From Pseudoalteromonas shioyasakiensis (lineage in GTDB: Bacteria; Pseudomonadota; Gammaproteobacteria; Enterobacterales; Alteromonadaceae): a stretch of 64,000 nucleotides of DNA. The notes under the pieces were generated by a model that was not told the DNA's origin, did not search any database, and saw nothing but the letters and a program-made list of their open reading frames with translations. Positions within the stretch are counted from its first letter, which is position 1. The number at the start of each line of letters is the position of its first letter. The position numbers and the translations under genes were made by a program. This document shows, piece by piece, positions 16,521 to 25,539 of this stretch. Where the stretch lies: positions 124,001-188,000 of the forward strand of contig NZ_LRUE01000014.1 of the NCBI RefSeq assembly GCF_001550135.1. Direction: 5' to 3'.

Positions 16521-19304
16521 ATGAGAAAAACATTTAAATTTTCTCCAGCAATTATTCATGTAGATAGAAGAGGTAACGAAGTAAAAGGACGTATTGTTTA
16601 CAATACTCCTTTTCAAGAAGCACTCTCACTGTTTCCTTTTACATTCCGTAAAAATGAAGGCTACTTTGTAACGGAAGAGGAATTCCAGAATTTTGAGAAA
16701 AATAATCCTACGGATGCAATTGAGTTTTGTCTTCTGGAATTAAATGTGGATGATGTATGCACTCCTCAAGAATCAGCTACTGATAATAATCAAAAACAAA
16801 ATACCAGCGTTCAGAGCCATAATCCTGAATCAATAAGGGAAGATCTTATTCCTAAACTCAAAGCACTATTAGACTCTAACTTAGTGTCATGTTCTGTCAG
16901 AACGGCAAACATCATTAAAATAGCATTTACCAATCAAACTACGCTTTATAGTGACGAGCTTACCCAAAGCATTAGAACAAAGTTTGCTAACTGTGGTGAA
17001 AAGTCAGAAAAAGAAATCAGGACATTGATTTCAGAATATGCTTTAAAACAGGATCTTATTGGAAATCATCAAACATACGATGACCTTGATGATGACATGG
17101 ATTTGATACCCAAATTACTAAACCTCATAGAACAAAAAAAAGCTACTTGCTCGGTAAGAACGTCAAATATCATTAAAAATGCCGTAGAAGCCCATAACAC
17201 GTTATTTAAGTCAGATCTAAGCGGTAGTTTCAAATACAAGTTTGCTCATTGCGGAAGAAAGTCGGAAGAAGAAATAAGAAATTTAATAGACGAGCACATT
17301 ACTTCAGGCATTGAAAATAATGGCTCATCTTTTATTTCAGGTTGCTTTACCCAGGACTTATTAAACCTAAAGCCTGTAAAGGATGATCGATTTTTAGCCT
17401 CTCTTTTTAGACTTTACCCCTCGGATCTTCGTTTATCTAAACTTATAGAAGAAATAATTTCTAACGCCTTTAATAGTGCTCCGAATTTGGCTTATTGCCA
17501 ATATTTAGTTCTTAAAGACCTAATTTTGAGTGATTCAAAATTTATAAATATAGATTCTAAAGAGATCACTGTTAATACCTTTAAAGAAGCTTTAGAAGAG
17601 ATATACAAGCTAAACTCTGTTGAAGAAATCAAATTGGAATTGTCAGACCTGTTAAATGGTGTATGCATACAAGATTCAACATATAAACTGATCGAGGCCA
17701 TATATCTAGCTCAACTAGACACAATCCATAACTGCGATATTTCAGACTATCAAGCGTTGAAAAAGCTCATGCCAGAGGCAGTTTTTAATAATGAAAGAGG
17801 AGTTGGTTGTATTGTAGGACGATTACTAGCCACAGAAAAATTGACTCTTGAGGAGTTAGGTGAGATTTACGGGGTAACCAGAGAGAGAATTAGGCAAATT
17901 GAAAAAGCCACAACAAGCAAATTACTCTTATCAAAAACAGCGTATTGCTGGCTTTTACTTGAAATGTTTTTGTCCAAGCAAAGTGAATATTTAAAGGAAA
18001 CATTAGCAATAAAATCTGGAATCATTCATAAAGATCAAGTTGAAGACCTATTTGAATCATTTCCTAGCTGGGTTAGAAACCTTTTAAAAATAAAGGATGG
18101 CTATCAAAGTGCCTTAAGTGCAGTTAGCACACGTCGTAATAATTTCTTCGTTTTAGAGAACTTCTTTGAGTATTACGAAAGCAAAATAGAAAATTCAACT
18201 TGGTTTAAAAGTATTTGCGAAGTTCTATCATTAACTCACACAACTGATAATGAAATAAAAAGTTTAGCGCCTTTTTTAAGCGAAGAAGCAATTACTTTTT
18301 TTAAATCTAATAAGCAAACGTTATCTATAGAAAAACCTATAGAAGATATTTGTGCTAGCGTTGTTAACTTTCACGGATATCCGATGAAAATGGAAGAGGT
18401 CTATTCTAAGTATAGTGATGAAGTTCGTGATCCCAGAGATATGCGGACAGTAGCTAATATTATTATGGATTCAGAGCAGTTTTTGATAATGGATCGTGGG
18501 ACGTATGGAACATACGATATTTTACCTTTTAAAGGTGATGTCGTTAAAAGGATTCGTGATTTATCTTTTAGTCATCTCAGCTCAAACCTTGAAAAGAAAT
18601 ATATTTCAGCGGCCGACTTGCATAAGATACTATCTAGCAATCTTGCTATAGATAAAGTGTCCCGATATGCCATATATGGCATATTACAAGACGATAAGAG
18701 GTTTTATTGCCATCGATACGGACTGAAAATTGGCCTAAGCAGCAACTTTTCAGAAAGTGATTTGATCGCATTCGGAGAAATTTTAACTAATTCTTTGTTG
18801 AAGTGTGGGCCTTTGTCTGTAAAAGACCTGCAAATTGAAGCGAATCAAATAGGAGATTATCACGACCAAACTATAGTTGCAGAACTTGCGCGAAGTAATC
18901 ATATTGTAAGATTAGAACGTGGTTTATACGGCTTAATTGGTGAGCATATAAGTATCTTAGACTTAGCTTGTGCTGAATATATTAGCTTGTTTTATTTACA
19001 GAAAAAGAATAGAACAATTCATTTTATATTGGATAAAATAGAAAAGTTCAACAAAAAGTTAGAGTACGAAACTCTATTAGACTACATAAGAAAGAATTCA
19101 GTTAACATTGAAGTTTCCGATGATTTTTTGAAAATAGCTAGTCCTATTGATTTAAGCTCTTGGACTCCATCTTTCAACGCAATTACAAATCTATCAGAAA
19201 TTCAAAGCCGCATTAGAGAAATCCATAGAGAATTGACGCTAAAAGGCGATCAGGAAGGCGAAGGATTAAACTCTTCAACAATAATTAAGGAGTTAGGGTT
19301 TTAA
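16521..19304 (+). CDS. 927-aa protein with two RpoA C-terminal-like domains, a sigma-70 region 4-like HTH and winged-helix repeats
   Basis: I know no named gene for this. Seen in the sequence: after an N-terminal domain (1-90), two copies (about 103-175 and 194-262) of a segment with SVRTANIIK...KFANCGEKSEKEIRTLI. This is the pattern of the RNA polymerase alpha-CTD (SVRTANCLK...GKKSLNEIK). At about 441-462, LTLEELGEIYGVTRERIRQIE is a textbook sigma-70 region 4 helix-turn-helix. Further on, two winged-helix-like units end in DRGTYGTY (near 665) and ERGLYGLI (near 800). So the protein joins DNA- and promoter-recognition modules of two RNA polymerase subunits. ATG 16521 has a GGAAG ribosome site 9 bp after the previous stop; the stop overlaps the helicase start (TAATG). 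It may sense DNA or act on transcription as part of the effector. Confidence 0.85.
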   Translation: MRKTFKFSPAIIHVDRRGNEVKGRIVYNTPFQEALSLFPFTFRKNEGYFVTEEEFQNFEKNNPTDAIEFCLLELNVDDVCTPQESATDNNQKQNTSVQSHNPESIREDLIPKLKALLDSNLVSCSVRTANIIKIAFTNQTTLYSDELTQSIRTKFANCGEKSEKEIRTLISEYALKQDLIGNHQTYDDLDDDMDLIPKLLNLIEQKKATCSVRTSNIIKNAVEAHNTLFKSDLSGSFKYKFAHCGRKSEEEIRNLIDEHITSGIENNGSSFISGCFTQDLLNLKPVKDDRFLASLFRLYPSDLRLSKLIEEIISNAFNSAPNLAYCQYLVLKDLILSDSKFINIDSKEITVNTFKEALEEIYKLNSVEEIKLELSDLLNGVCIQDSTYKLIEAIYLAQLDTIHNCDISDYQALKKLMPEAVFNNERGVGCIVGRLLATEKLTLEELGEIYGVTRERIRQIEKATTSKLLLSKTAYCWLLLEMFLSKQSEYLKETLAIKSGIIHKDQVEDLFESFPSWVRNLLKIKDGYQSALSAVSTRRNNFFVLENFFEYYESKIENSTWFKSICEVLSLTHTTDNEIKSLAPFLSEEAITFFKSNKQTLSIEKPIEDICASVVNFHGYPMKMEEVYSKYSDEVRDPRDMRTVANIIMDSEQFLIMDRGTYGTYDILPFKGDVVKRIRDLSFSHLSSNLEKKYISAADLHKILSSNLAIDKVSRYAIYGILQDDKRFYCHRYGLKIGLSSNFSESDLIAFGEILTNSLLKCGPLSVKDLQIEANQIGDYHDQTIVAELARSNHIVRLERGLYGLIGEHISILDLACAEYISLFYLQKKNRTIHFILDKIEKFNKKLEYETLLDYIRKNSVNIEVSDDFLKIASPIDLSSWTPSFNAITNLSEIQSRIREIHRELTLKGDQEGEGLNSSTIIKELGF

Positions 19305-21373
19305 TGAGTTTCAAAAAACTAAAACTGCCTTATTCAATTAAAACGACTAAAGAAAACCCTAATGATTCGCTTTTTGAGCCTCTTTTAAGCAACTCTTTAT
19401 CTTATAAGGTTGCTGTAGGTTACTTTTCATCGAAGTGGATAAAGGATGTGGCAGAAGGTATCGCCAACTTAGCTTCGAATGGAGGTAAAGCATACTGGCT
19501 TATATCTCCTCAACTTTCTAAATCTGACTATGAAGCCCTAATCTCAGGAAGTAATAGTGACTTATATAGAGAACGAGTTTTTAAGCAAAGTTTTCAAGAG
19601 CTATATTTGTCTTTAAAAGATGATACTTTAGCTGCTATTAGTTGGTTAATTGCTGATGGAATTCTAAATTTTAAAATAGCAATACCATGCAATAATCTAG
19701 ACGGTATCATGCACGCCAAAATGGGGGTTTTTGAAGATGAAAATGGTAATAAAATTGCCTTTTCAGGATCATACAACTTAACAGGATCTTCAAAAGGAAA
19801 TTGGGAACGAATTGATATCTTTACCTCTTATTCTAGTGAAGAATCTGAAGCCAGGCTCAAAGATATAGAAGTTGACTTTGACGAAATGTGGGAGGGAAAA
19901 GATAGCAACCTAAAAGTATATACGCCTTCGGATACGTCGTTAGCACCTTATATAGAATTTACTCAGTTGAACTCTAGGCCCTACCGCTTAAAGATGAAGT
20001 ATTCAATTCCCAAGCATTTTCTAGATGATAATGGGGAGCTGAGAAGCTATCAAACAGACGCTGTAAATAGATGGTTTAAGGCGAATGGAAGAGGTATATT
20101 TTGTATGGCTACAGGAGCGGGGAAAACGGTGACCGCTCTCTCTGCCGTGACGAAACTTGCAGCACACACAAACAGTAAGAATAGCACTTTATTCGTTTTA
20201 ATCGTTGTTCCTTATACCCACCTCGCAAAGCAATGGTGTACAGAAGCAGAAGAATTTGGATTTAGCCCAATTAGATGTTTTGGTGGAGTTACAAAGTGGG
20301 AAGGGCAACTTGTACAAAGTTTAACTTCTTCAATTATTCAGCATTTTGGTGTCACCTTAGCTATATGCACTAATGCCACCTTTACCTCTAATTCTTTTAA
20401 GCGGTTTGATACGTATTTCAGCAAAATGCCGTCCTTATTGGTTGCAGATGAGATGCATAACTTAGGTTCATCTGAAGGTTTAAAAAGGCTGCCAAGTACT
20501 AGCCATTATAGGCTTGGATTATCCGCAACTCCCCATAGACATAATGACGAAGAAGGCACAGATGAACTATATAAATATTTCGGAGATGAGGTTATAAACT
20601 TTACTCTTGAGGACGCAATAAATAATAAATGTTTAACGAAATACTTTTATTACCCAACGCTCATCGAATTTACAGATGAAGAATGGGAAGACTACAAAGA
20701 ACTTTCACGTCAAATTTCAAGGTTGATTAATTTCGGAAAAAATGGAGAGGTGAAAGTTTCAGAATTAGCTAAAACTCTTCTTTTAAAACGAGCTAGATTA
20801 ATCAACTCAATGGAAAATAAATACAAAAAATTTTTTCAGCAAGTACGAGACGTTGGTTTAAAAAAGCACACACTAATCTATGTAGGTGATACTAGGGAGG
20901 GAGATCTAAGAGCTGTTGAATACGTCGTTAAGGAATTAGGTACAACCTATGGTGTTTCATGTAATAAGTTTACAGCAGAAACGGACTTAGACGAGAGAAG
21001 TGTCTTATTAGACAACTTTGATAAAGGGGAAACCGACGTCATCGTTGCGATTAAATGCTTAGATGAAGGTGTAGATGTTCCATCAACCCAACATGCCTAT
21101 ATATTAGCTTCTTCAACAAATCCTAGAGAATATATTCAAAGAAGAGGCAGGGTATTAAGAAAATCTCCAAATAAAGAGTTCGCTTATATACATGACTATA
21201 TTGCAGTTCCTCCAAATTTTGATATGGATGGCTTCTCACCGGAAGATTTAAAAATATTTAAGAATTTATTTAGAAGAGAGTTAGCTAGAATCGAAGAGTT
21301 TGCTCAGCTAGCTATGAATTATGGGGATACCTTAGAGCTTTTTTCCAGCATTAGGAAGAAATTTGATATTTAA
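19304..21373 (+). CDS. PLD-type nuclease / DEAD-box (SF2) helicase, phosphorothioation-linked restriction enzyme candidate
   Basis: A 689-aa fusion. Residues about 30-210 form a phospholipase D-like nuclease domain with H137xK139 (GIMHAKMGVF) and a GSYNLTGS motif. Then comes an SF2 helicase with Walker A near 268-275 (ATGAGKT), a DEMH box near 381, motif III-like GLSATP, and motif VI near 612 (IQRRGRVLR). Such proteins cut or remodel DNA while translocating, and I recall a family annotated 'DNA phosphorothioation system restriction enzyme' with this layout. It is the last gene of the operon; a T-tailed hairpin follows at 21531. Only one PLD half is visible, so the nuclease would need to dimerise. 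Confidence 0.85.
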   Translation: MSFKKLKLPYSIKTTKENPNDSLFEPLLSNSLSYKVAVGYFSSKWIKDVAEGIANLASNGGKAYWLISPQLSKSDYEALISGSNSDLYRERVFKQSFQELYLSLKDDTLAAISWLIADGILNFKIAIPCNNLDGIMHAKMGVFEDENGNKIAFSGSYNLTGSSKGNWERIDIFTSYSSEESEARLKDIEVDFDEMWEGKDSNLKVYTPSDTSLAPYIEFTQLNSRPYRLKMKYSIPKHFLDDNGELRSYQTDAVNRWFKANGRGIFCMATGAGKTVTALSAVTKLAAHTNSKNSTLFVLIVVPYTHLAKQWCTEAEEFGFSPIRCFGGVTKWEGQLVQSLTSSIIQHFGVTLAICTNATFTSNSFKRFDTYFSKMPSLLVADEMHNLGSSEGLKRLPSTSHYRLGLSATPHRHNDEEGTDELYKYFGDEVINFTLEDAINNKCLTKYFYYPTLIEFTDEEWEDYKELSRQISRLINFGKNGEVKVSELAKTLLLKRARLINSMENKYKKFFQQVRDVGLKKHTLIYVGDTREGDLRAVEYVVKELGTTYGVSCNKFTAETDLDERSVLLDNFDKGETDVIVAIKCLDEGVDVPSTQHAYILASSTNPREYIQRRGRVLRKSPNKEFAYIHDYIAVPPNFDMDGFSPEDLKIFKNLFRRELARIEEFAQLAMNYGDTLELFSSIRKKFDI

Positions 21374-21530
21374 ATCAGTGCGGCTACAAGTCATAAAGGG
21401 AGTTGTATGCAACATGCGAAGAACGACTCGCAACACCTAGCCCAAATTAAACTGGTAGTGACAGCTCGAAACGGGTAACTGCCAGACAAAATCTGAGCCA
21501 ATACAATATAGTACAACTTAAAAGTCACAT

Positions 21531-21558
21531 CCTCACCTGTGAGGTGGTTAATTTTTTT
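21531..21558 (+). terminator. Terminator between convergent helicase and dndE genes
   Basis: A 6-bp stem CCTCAC/GTGAGG (21531-21544), then TGGTTA and a run of seven T. It is oriented to stop the plus-strand operon just before the end of the minus-strand dnd operon. Confidence 0.7.
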
Positions 21559-21575
21559 GTTATGACTAATCTATT

Positions 21576-21926
21576 CTAGAGAGCGTTAATTAATGTTCTA
21601 AGCTCACTTTGATTTCTAATCGCAGATACTCCATCCTCAACATGCGCTGCCCAAGCTGTTTGTAACTCTTTATCAGAATACTCAGGGTAGCGCTGTTTTA
21701 GCAATAGTTCAGTGACTATTTGGGTTTTACCTAACCACGTAAATTTATCGAGCTTGAGGCTACCAGAAAGCTTATAATCAGTGTCTTTATCAAATACAAA
21801 GCCCTTTTCAACAGAGCGAAAAAAAGCAATACGGGCAGCAACGTTTGGTGTAACGCCTGTTTTGCCTTTTAGTGTTTGTAATTGCTCTTCAACGGCTTTA
21901 TTTAGCCACATTGTTTGTGGGAGCAT
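21576..21926 (-). CDS. dndE: DNA sulfur modification protein DndE
   Basis: Last gene of the dndBCDE modification operon. DndE is a small protein thought to bind nicked DNA within the DndCDE sulfur-insertion complex. The length of 116 aa is typical. The N-terminal segment (LNKAVEEQLQTLKGKTGVTPNVAARIAFFRSV) and the FTWLGKTQIVTELLLKQRYP segment are the conserved DndE blocks. ATG 21926 overlaps the last base of dndD, so the two are translationally coupled. Confidence 0.93.
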   Translation of the reverse strand: MLPQTMWLNKAVEEQLQTLKGKTGVTPNVAARIAFFRSVEKGFVFDKDTDYKLSGSLKLDKFTWLGKTQIVTELLLKQRYPEYSDKELQTAWAAHVEDGVSAIRNQSELRTLINAL

Positions 21927-23917
21927 TATATGGCCTCCTGTGTAAGCTCAGCCCAAAAGTAACCCTCACGAAGAGTTGAGCTACTTGTTTGCTGATTAAA
22001 TTCAATTTCGAACGCGTGAGATACTTTGTGCTCAATAGCTTGGTAGAAGCTTTCATCTACCTCGGTGTCTGTTGATAGTAAAATTACTTGCTCGCTGGCT
22101 TCAGGGAAGTAGTGTTTAATTAGCTTGTCGCGGTGCTTAGAGTCTAATCGGCCAAGAGGCGTGTCTACCACGACAGGTAGTACTTTGCCAGAAAGCTTAC
22201 CAAGTGCCTCCAAAATAGCAAAAGCAAAAATCTGCTTTTCACCAGCAGACATTGATTTGCGGTTAATCACTGAGCCTTCGGCATCAACAAGGTTTACATC
22301 AAAACTGTTAGGGTCAATTTTAGCTGATAGCTTTAAATCTTCTTTACGAGCAAGTTTGCGATATGCCTTTACAAACAGCTCTTCAAGCTGGCTAACACGC
22401 TGTGAAGTGAGTGCCTCTTTAAATTCGTGGAGTACGTTTTGGCTTTGTTCTACTCGCTCTACAGCTTTGTCTGATGAGTGTTTGTTTTTTAGCTTCGCGT
22501 AGAACTTTTCTAAACGTTTTGCCAGCTCAAGCTCTTTCGCTTTGAGGTCTTTCGCTTTAAGTAATTCGCTAATGTACTCTTTGCTAATTGCATCGCGCTG
22601 TTTTTCAAGGGCTCGTAACGATTCGTATAGGTCTTTAAGCTCTTCTGCATCTGGTGCACGTTCAATATTTATTGATAAGGTACTTAGCTTATTTTGAACA
22701 GCTTCAAGGGCTTGTGTTAGCTCTTTTAGTAATACCTGTGACTTTTGAGCATCAGTAACCTGTGCTTGAATAAGCGCAAACTCAGAGTCAGAAATATCAA
22801 GCTCAGGCGATTCCATACTACTTTGAGCAACTAATTGGCCAAAATAGCTGTTTACCGTTGCCATAATATCGTTACTTTGAGTGCTAAATTGCGTTGCTAA
22901 TTTAGCTCCTAAGTCAGGTAAAGCTTGGGTCAGCTCATTGCCAAACGCTTTTGCTTGTTTGATTTTTTGATCTTTTGTTAGCTGCTCAATTAAGCTTTGC
23001 ATTGCCGTTGGTGCTAAAGCCATTGGTAATGAGCCACTTAATTCTTGGCGAATTTTAGCTGTAAGTTCTTTTTCAAGTTCAATGAGTTCATATACTTTGG
23101 CTTCTTCTTGATCTTTGGTTTTTGCCCAAGCGCCGCCCCGTGCTTGTATGCTCTGCTCTTTAGAGGCTATTTGGGTTTTAAGCTCAGTAAGCTTAACTCC
23201 GATATGGTCTGCATTTTGTTGGGCTTCATTAACTTGTACTGATATCGCCTTTTTTTCGGCTTCGGCTGCATTAATCTTTTTAATGGTTTCTTTGTCTGCT
23301 GCTTCTGCACCTAAACCTTTAAGGTAAATATCTAAGTCAGAATCAAGGCGATTAATTATGTCGATACCAAGCAGTTTTTGTACTGCTTCTTTTAAGTAAG
23401 AGCCTGTGTCGTCTTCGGCAAGCTCTGCAATTTTTTCACCATCAAAAAAGAATAAATCCCCAATACCCGGCGGCACTAATTCATGTAAAAAAGCTTGCAC
23501 CTGTTCGCTATTAAGAGAAGTGTCTAGCACTCCATTAATTGTAAGCGTTAATGTTTCATCTTGTTCTGCTTGCCACTGACGTGTGACCTCATAAAGCTTG
23601 TGTTCACCCTGATGAGTGTGTGTAAAGCTTAATGAAACTCGTGCTTGTGCGCTTTCATCACTTTTTAAAGCTGTGTTATTTGTCTGTTCATTTAAATAAG
23701 CAAGATAGTCTTTTTTAGTGATCACCGCACCAAGTGCGCGTTTACCAAGTAATGCTAAACGAATTGCAGTTAGAATTGATGTTTTACCTGCACCGTTTAA
23801 ACCACCAAATAATATAATTGGGCGTTCAAAAACACCTTCTTTGCGAGGTGTTAAGTCGATACTGGTTTCGCCATTGAAAACTCGAAAGTTATTAAGCGTG
23901 AGTGTTTTAAAAATCAT
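21926..23917 (-). CDS. dndD: DNA sulfur modification protein DndD, SMC-like ATPase
   Basis: ATPase of the sulfur-insertion complex; family members show DNA nicking and ATPase activity needed for modification. The 663-aa protein has Walker A at 38-46 (GGLNGAGKT), the DndD hallmark FFFDGEKIAEL near 155, a central coiled coil (about 200-500), an ABC signature (KSMSAGEKQIFAFAILEAL) and Walker B/D-loop (VVVDTPLGRLD). Its start overlaps the end of dndC by 4 bp. It is only distantly similar to the plus-strand DndD-like ATPase at 14040, so the two are paralogous branches and not a recent duplication. Confidence 0.96.
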   Translation of the reverse strand: MIFKTLTLNNFRVFNGETSIDLTPRKEGVFERPIILFGGLNGAGKTSILTAIRLALLGKRALGAVITKKDYLAYLNEQTNNTALKSDESAQARVSLSFTHTHQGEHKLYEVTRQWQAEQDETLTLTINGVLDTSLNSEQVQAFLHELVPPGIGDLFFFDGEKIAELAEDDTGSYLKEAVQKLLGIDIINRLDSDLDIYLKGLGAEAADKETIKKINAAEAEKKAISVQVNEAQQNADHIGVKLTELKTQIASKEQSIQARGGAWAKTKDQEEAKVYELIELEKELTAKIRQELSGSLPMALAPTAMQSLIEQLTKDQKIKQAKAFGNELTQALPDLGAKLATQFSTQSNDIMATVNSYFGQLVAQSSMESPELDISDSEFALIQAQVTDAQKSQVLLKELTQALEAVQNKLSTLSINIERAPDAEELKDLYESLRALEKQRDAISKEYISELLKAKDLKAKELELAKRLEKFYAKLKNKHSSDKAVERVEQSQNVLHEFKEALTSQRVSQLEELFVKAYRKLARKEDLKLSAKIDPNSFDVNLVDAEGSVINRKSMSAGEKQIFAFAILEALGKLSGKVLPVVVDTPLGRLDSKHRDKLIKHYFPEASEQVILLSTDTEVDESFYQAIEHKVSHAFEIEFNQQTSSSTLREGYFWAELTQEAI

Positions 23918-25539
23918 TCTATGCCCTCAGCTTTTAACATTGCGTTTATTTGCTTTAACTCGTCTTCAAGCGTTTTTACTTCATTACTTTGGCGCATTTG
24001 TTTTTGTCTGATATCTAAATTAGAGGCAATAATGGTCTCTGCGCTTTCCCAGTCTTGCTGAATTAAGCGACCAATTCGATTAAATATACCGGTACGGCGA
24101 GCAAGCCCACTCATTTGTTTTTCAACATCAATTAACTTTTTAACCATTTGCGGTGACACGCCATGTTTAGGTGCAATGTCATGTAATAACTGGCTTTCGG
24201 TAAAGCTAAATTGGTTTGAGTCATCAATCGTCCAGTCTAACTTAATACCTAAAATATCAAACACAATAGCAGGTAATGAATCGTCCCAATCAGGCTCGTT
24301 AGGATCGTTAAGCCACTCGTGACGTACAGCGTGCAGCTCATCAACTGTAATTAGCTCTACATCTCTACCTTGCTCATTAAACTGCTTTTGAATATTAAGC
24401 AGTAAACGCATGGCATGTTTACGGTATTTTAATAAGTAAGGGCCCGTTGTGTAATCGTCGGTAAGTACGCGCTCTTTATCTTCTTTTAATGTTTTAAATG
24501 CAAGTCGACCATCACGGCGTATATGGTTGCGATATTTCTTTTTAAGCTTTGGTGAAGTACTGCGAGAAAGCATGTTGCGATACTTTAACAGCGGTAGCAT
24601 CCATTGCTCACCATTTTGAATTAAGCTCTCCATTGCGCGGTCTTTGGTGACAACAGTACAAGTCCAGCATCCAAAGCGCGAGTTACCGCACGATGGTGTT
24701 GTTTCATCAATAACGAGAGGGCATTCACCTTGGCCAGATGAGTCTTTATATAGATTCCATAAAACTAGGTTTTTACCACCCCATGGGTTTTCCCATTCAA
24801 GGTCATATTTATCTAGCCATTTATTTTTTGTGCCGTAGGGTGTTTCTTCCGTTTTTAAATGGCAAAGACGTAATATCTTCCATACGTCATCTACGCTCCA
24901 TGTATCGATTGGAGTGTAAATAAATGCATTATTTAATGTAGTGTGTACAGCAAGATCAGAGCCATCAATTTTGTGCTTTTTAATAACTTGGGCACGAGAG
25001 GCACTTTCTTGAGAGCGAGAGCCAAGTACAACGATTACTTCGTCATATTCACTAACACGCTCTTTTATAAATGTACTTACCGGATCAATTTTCATTCGCT
25101 CAGTACACCAGCGGAAGTTACGCGTTGGTGCCGGGTAACCCTTGCCTAGTAAGTTTGCCCAAAAAGTATTGTTAGACTTAGGCACAACCTTATGCGAAGT
25201 GATTGGTAAACCTTCGCGTCTTGCGCCTTCTTCAATAAGTTTTAGAGATTTATCGACGTGATCAACAACCATAGGCGTTTCAACTAGGGTATCTGATGCA
25301 ACAACAAATACAGGCTTGTGGCGATCTTCGGGCTTTAATCCTAGTAACGCAAAATAAACGAGTGTCATCACAGCTGATGAATCTTTACCACCGCTGTAGC
25401 CTATAACCCAAGGACGTTTGTCGGCCATATACACTCGCTGAGTATTAGCTACAAATTCATGAAGCTTTCCACCTGCAAATGACTCGTTTTCTATAAACTC
25501 GATATAGTCGTCTAGATCGTACTGATTTAATAATGTCAT
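23914..25539 (-). CDS. dndC: DNA sulfur modification protein DndC, PP-loop ATP pyrophosphatase
   Basis: DndC resembles PAPS reductase. It activates the DNA backbone with ATP and carries a 4Fe-4S cluster that passes on sulfur delivered by a cysteine desulfurase. The PP-loop GYSGGKDSS (residues 47-55) is intact, and the cluster cysteines are present in the TPSCGNSRFGCWTC region, with others nearby (FRWCTERMK, GQGECPLV). At 541 aa the length is normal. It overlaps dndB and dndD by 4 bp each, giving a tightly coupled operon. The sulfur donor DndA is not encoded here; IscS outside the window is the likely substitute. Confidence 0.96.
   Translation of the reverse strand: MTLLNQYDLDDYIEFIENESFAGGKLHEFVANTQRVYMADKRPWVIGYSGGKDSSAVMTLVYFALLGLKPEDRHKPVFVVASDTLVETPMVVDHVDKSLKLIEEGARREGLPITSHKVVPKSNNTFWANLLGKGYPAPTRNFRWCTERMKIDPVSTFIKERVSEYDEVIVVLGSRSQESASRAQVIKKHKIDGSDLAVHTTLNNAFIYTPIDTWSVDDVWKILRLCHLKTEETPYGTKNKWLDKYDLEWENPWGGKNLVLWNLYKDSSGQGECPLVIDETTPSCGNSRFGCWTCTVVTKDRAMESLIQNGEQWMLPLLKYRNMLSRSTSPKLKKKYRNHIRRDGRLAFKTLKEDKERVLTDDYTTGPYLLKYRKHAMRLLLNIQKQFNEQGRDVELITVDELHAVRHEWLNDPNEPDWDDSLPAIVFDILGIKLDWTIDDSNQFSFTESQLLHDIAPKHGVSPQMVKKLIDVEKQMSGLARRTGIFNRIGRLIQQDWESAETIIASNLDIRQKQMRQSNEVKTLEDELKQINAMLKAEGIE

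Noticed and set aside
21926..23917. dndD and the DndD-like gene at 14040 as a recent duplication
   Set aside because: They share only the ATPase motifs and the GE(K/R)I segment; coiled coils, codon use and the CxC hook differ, so they are distant relatives.
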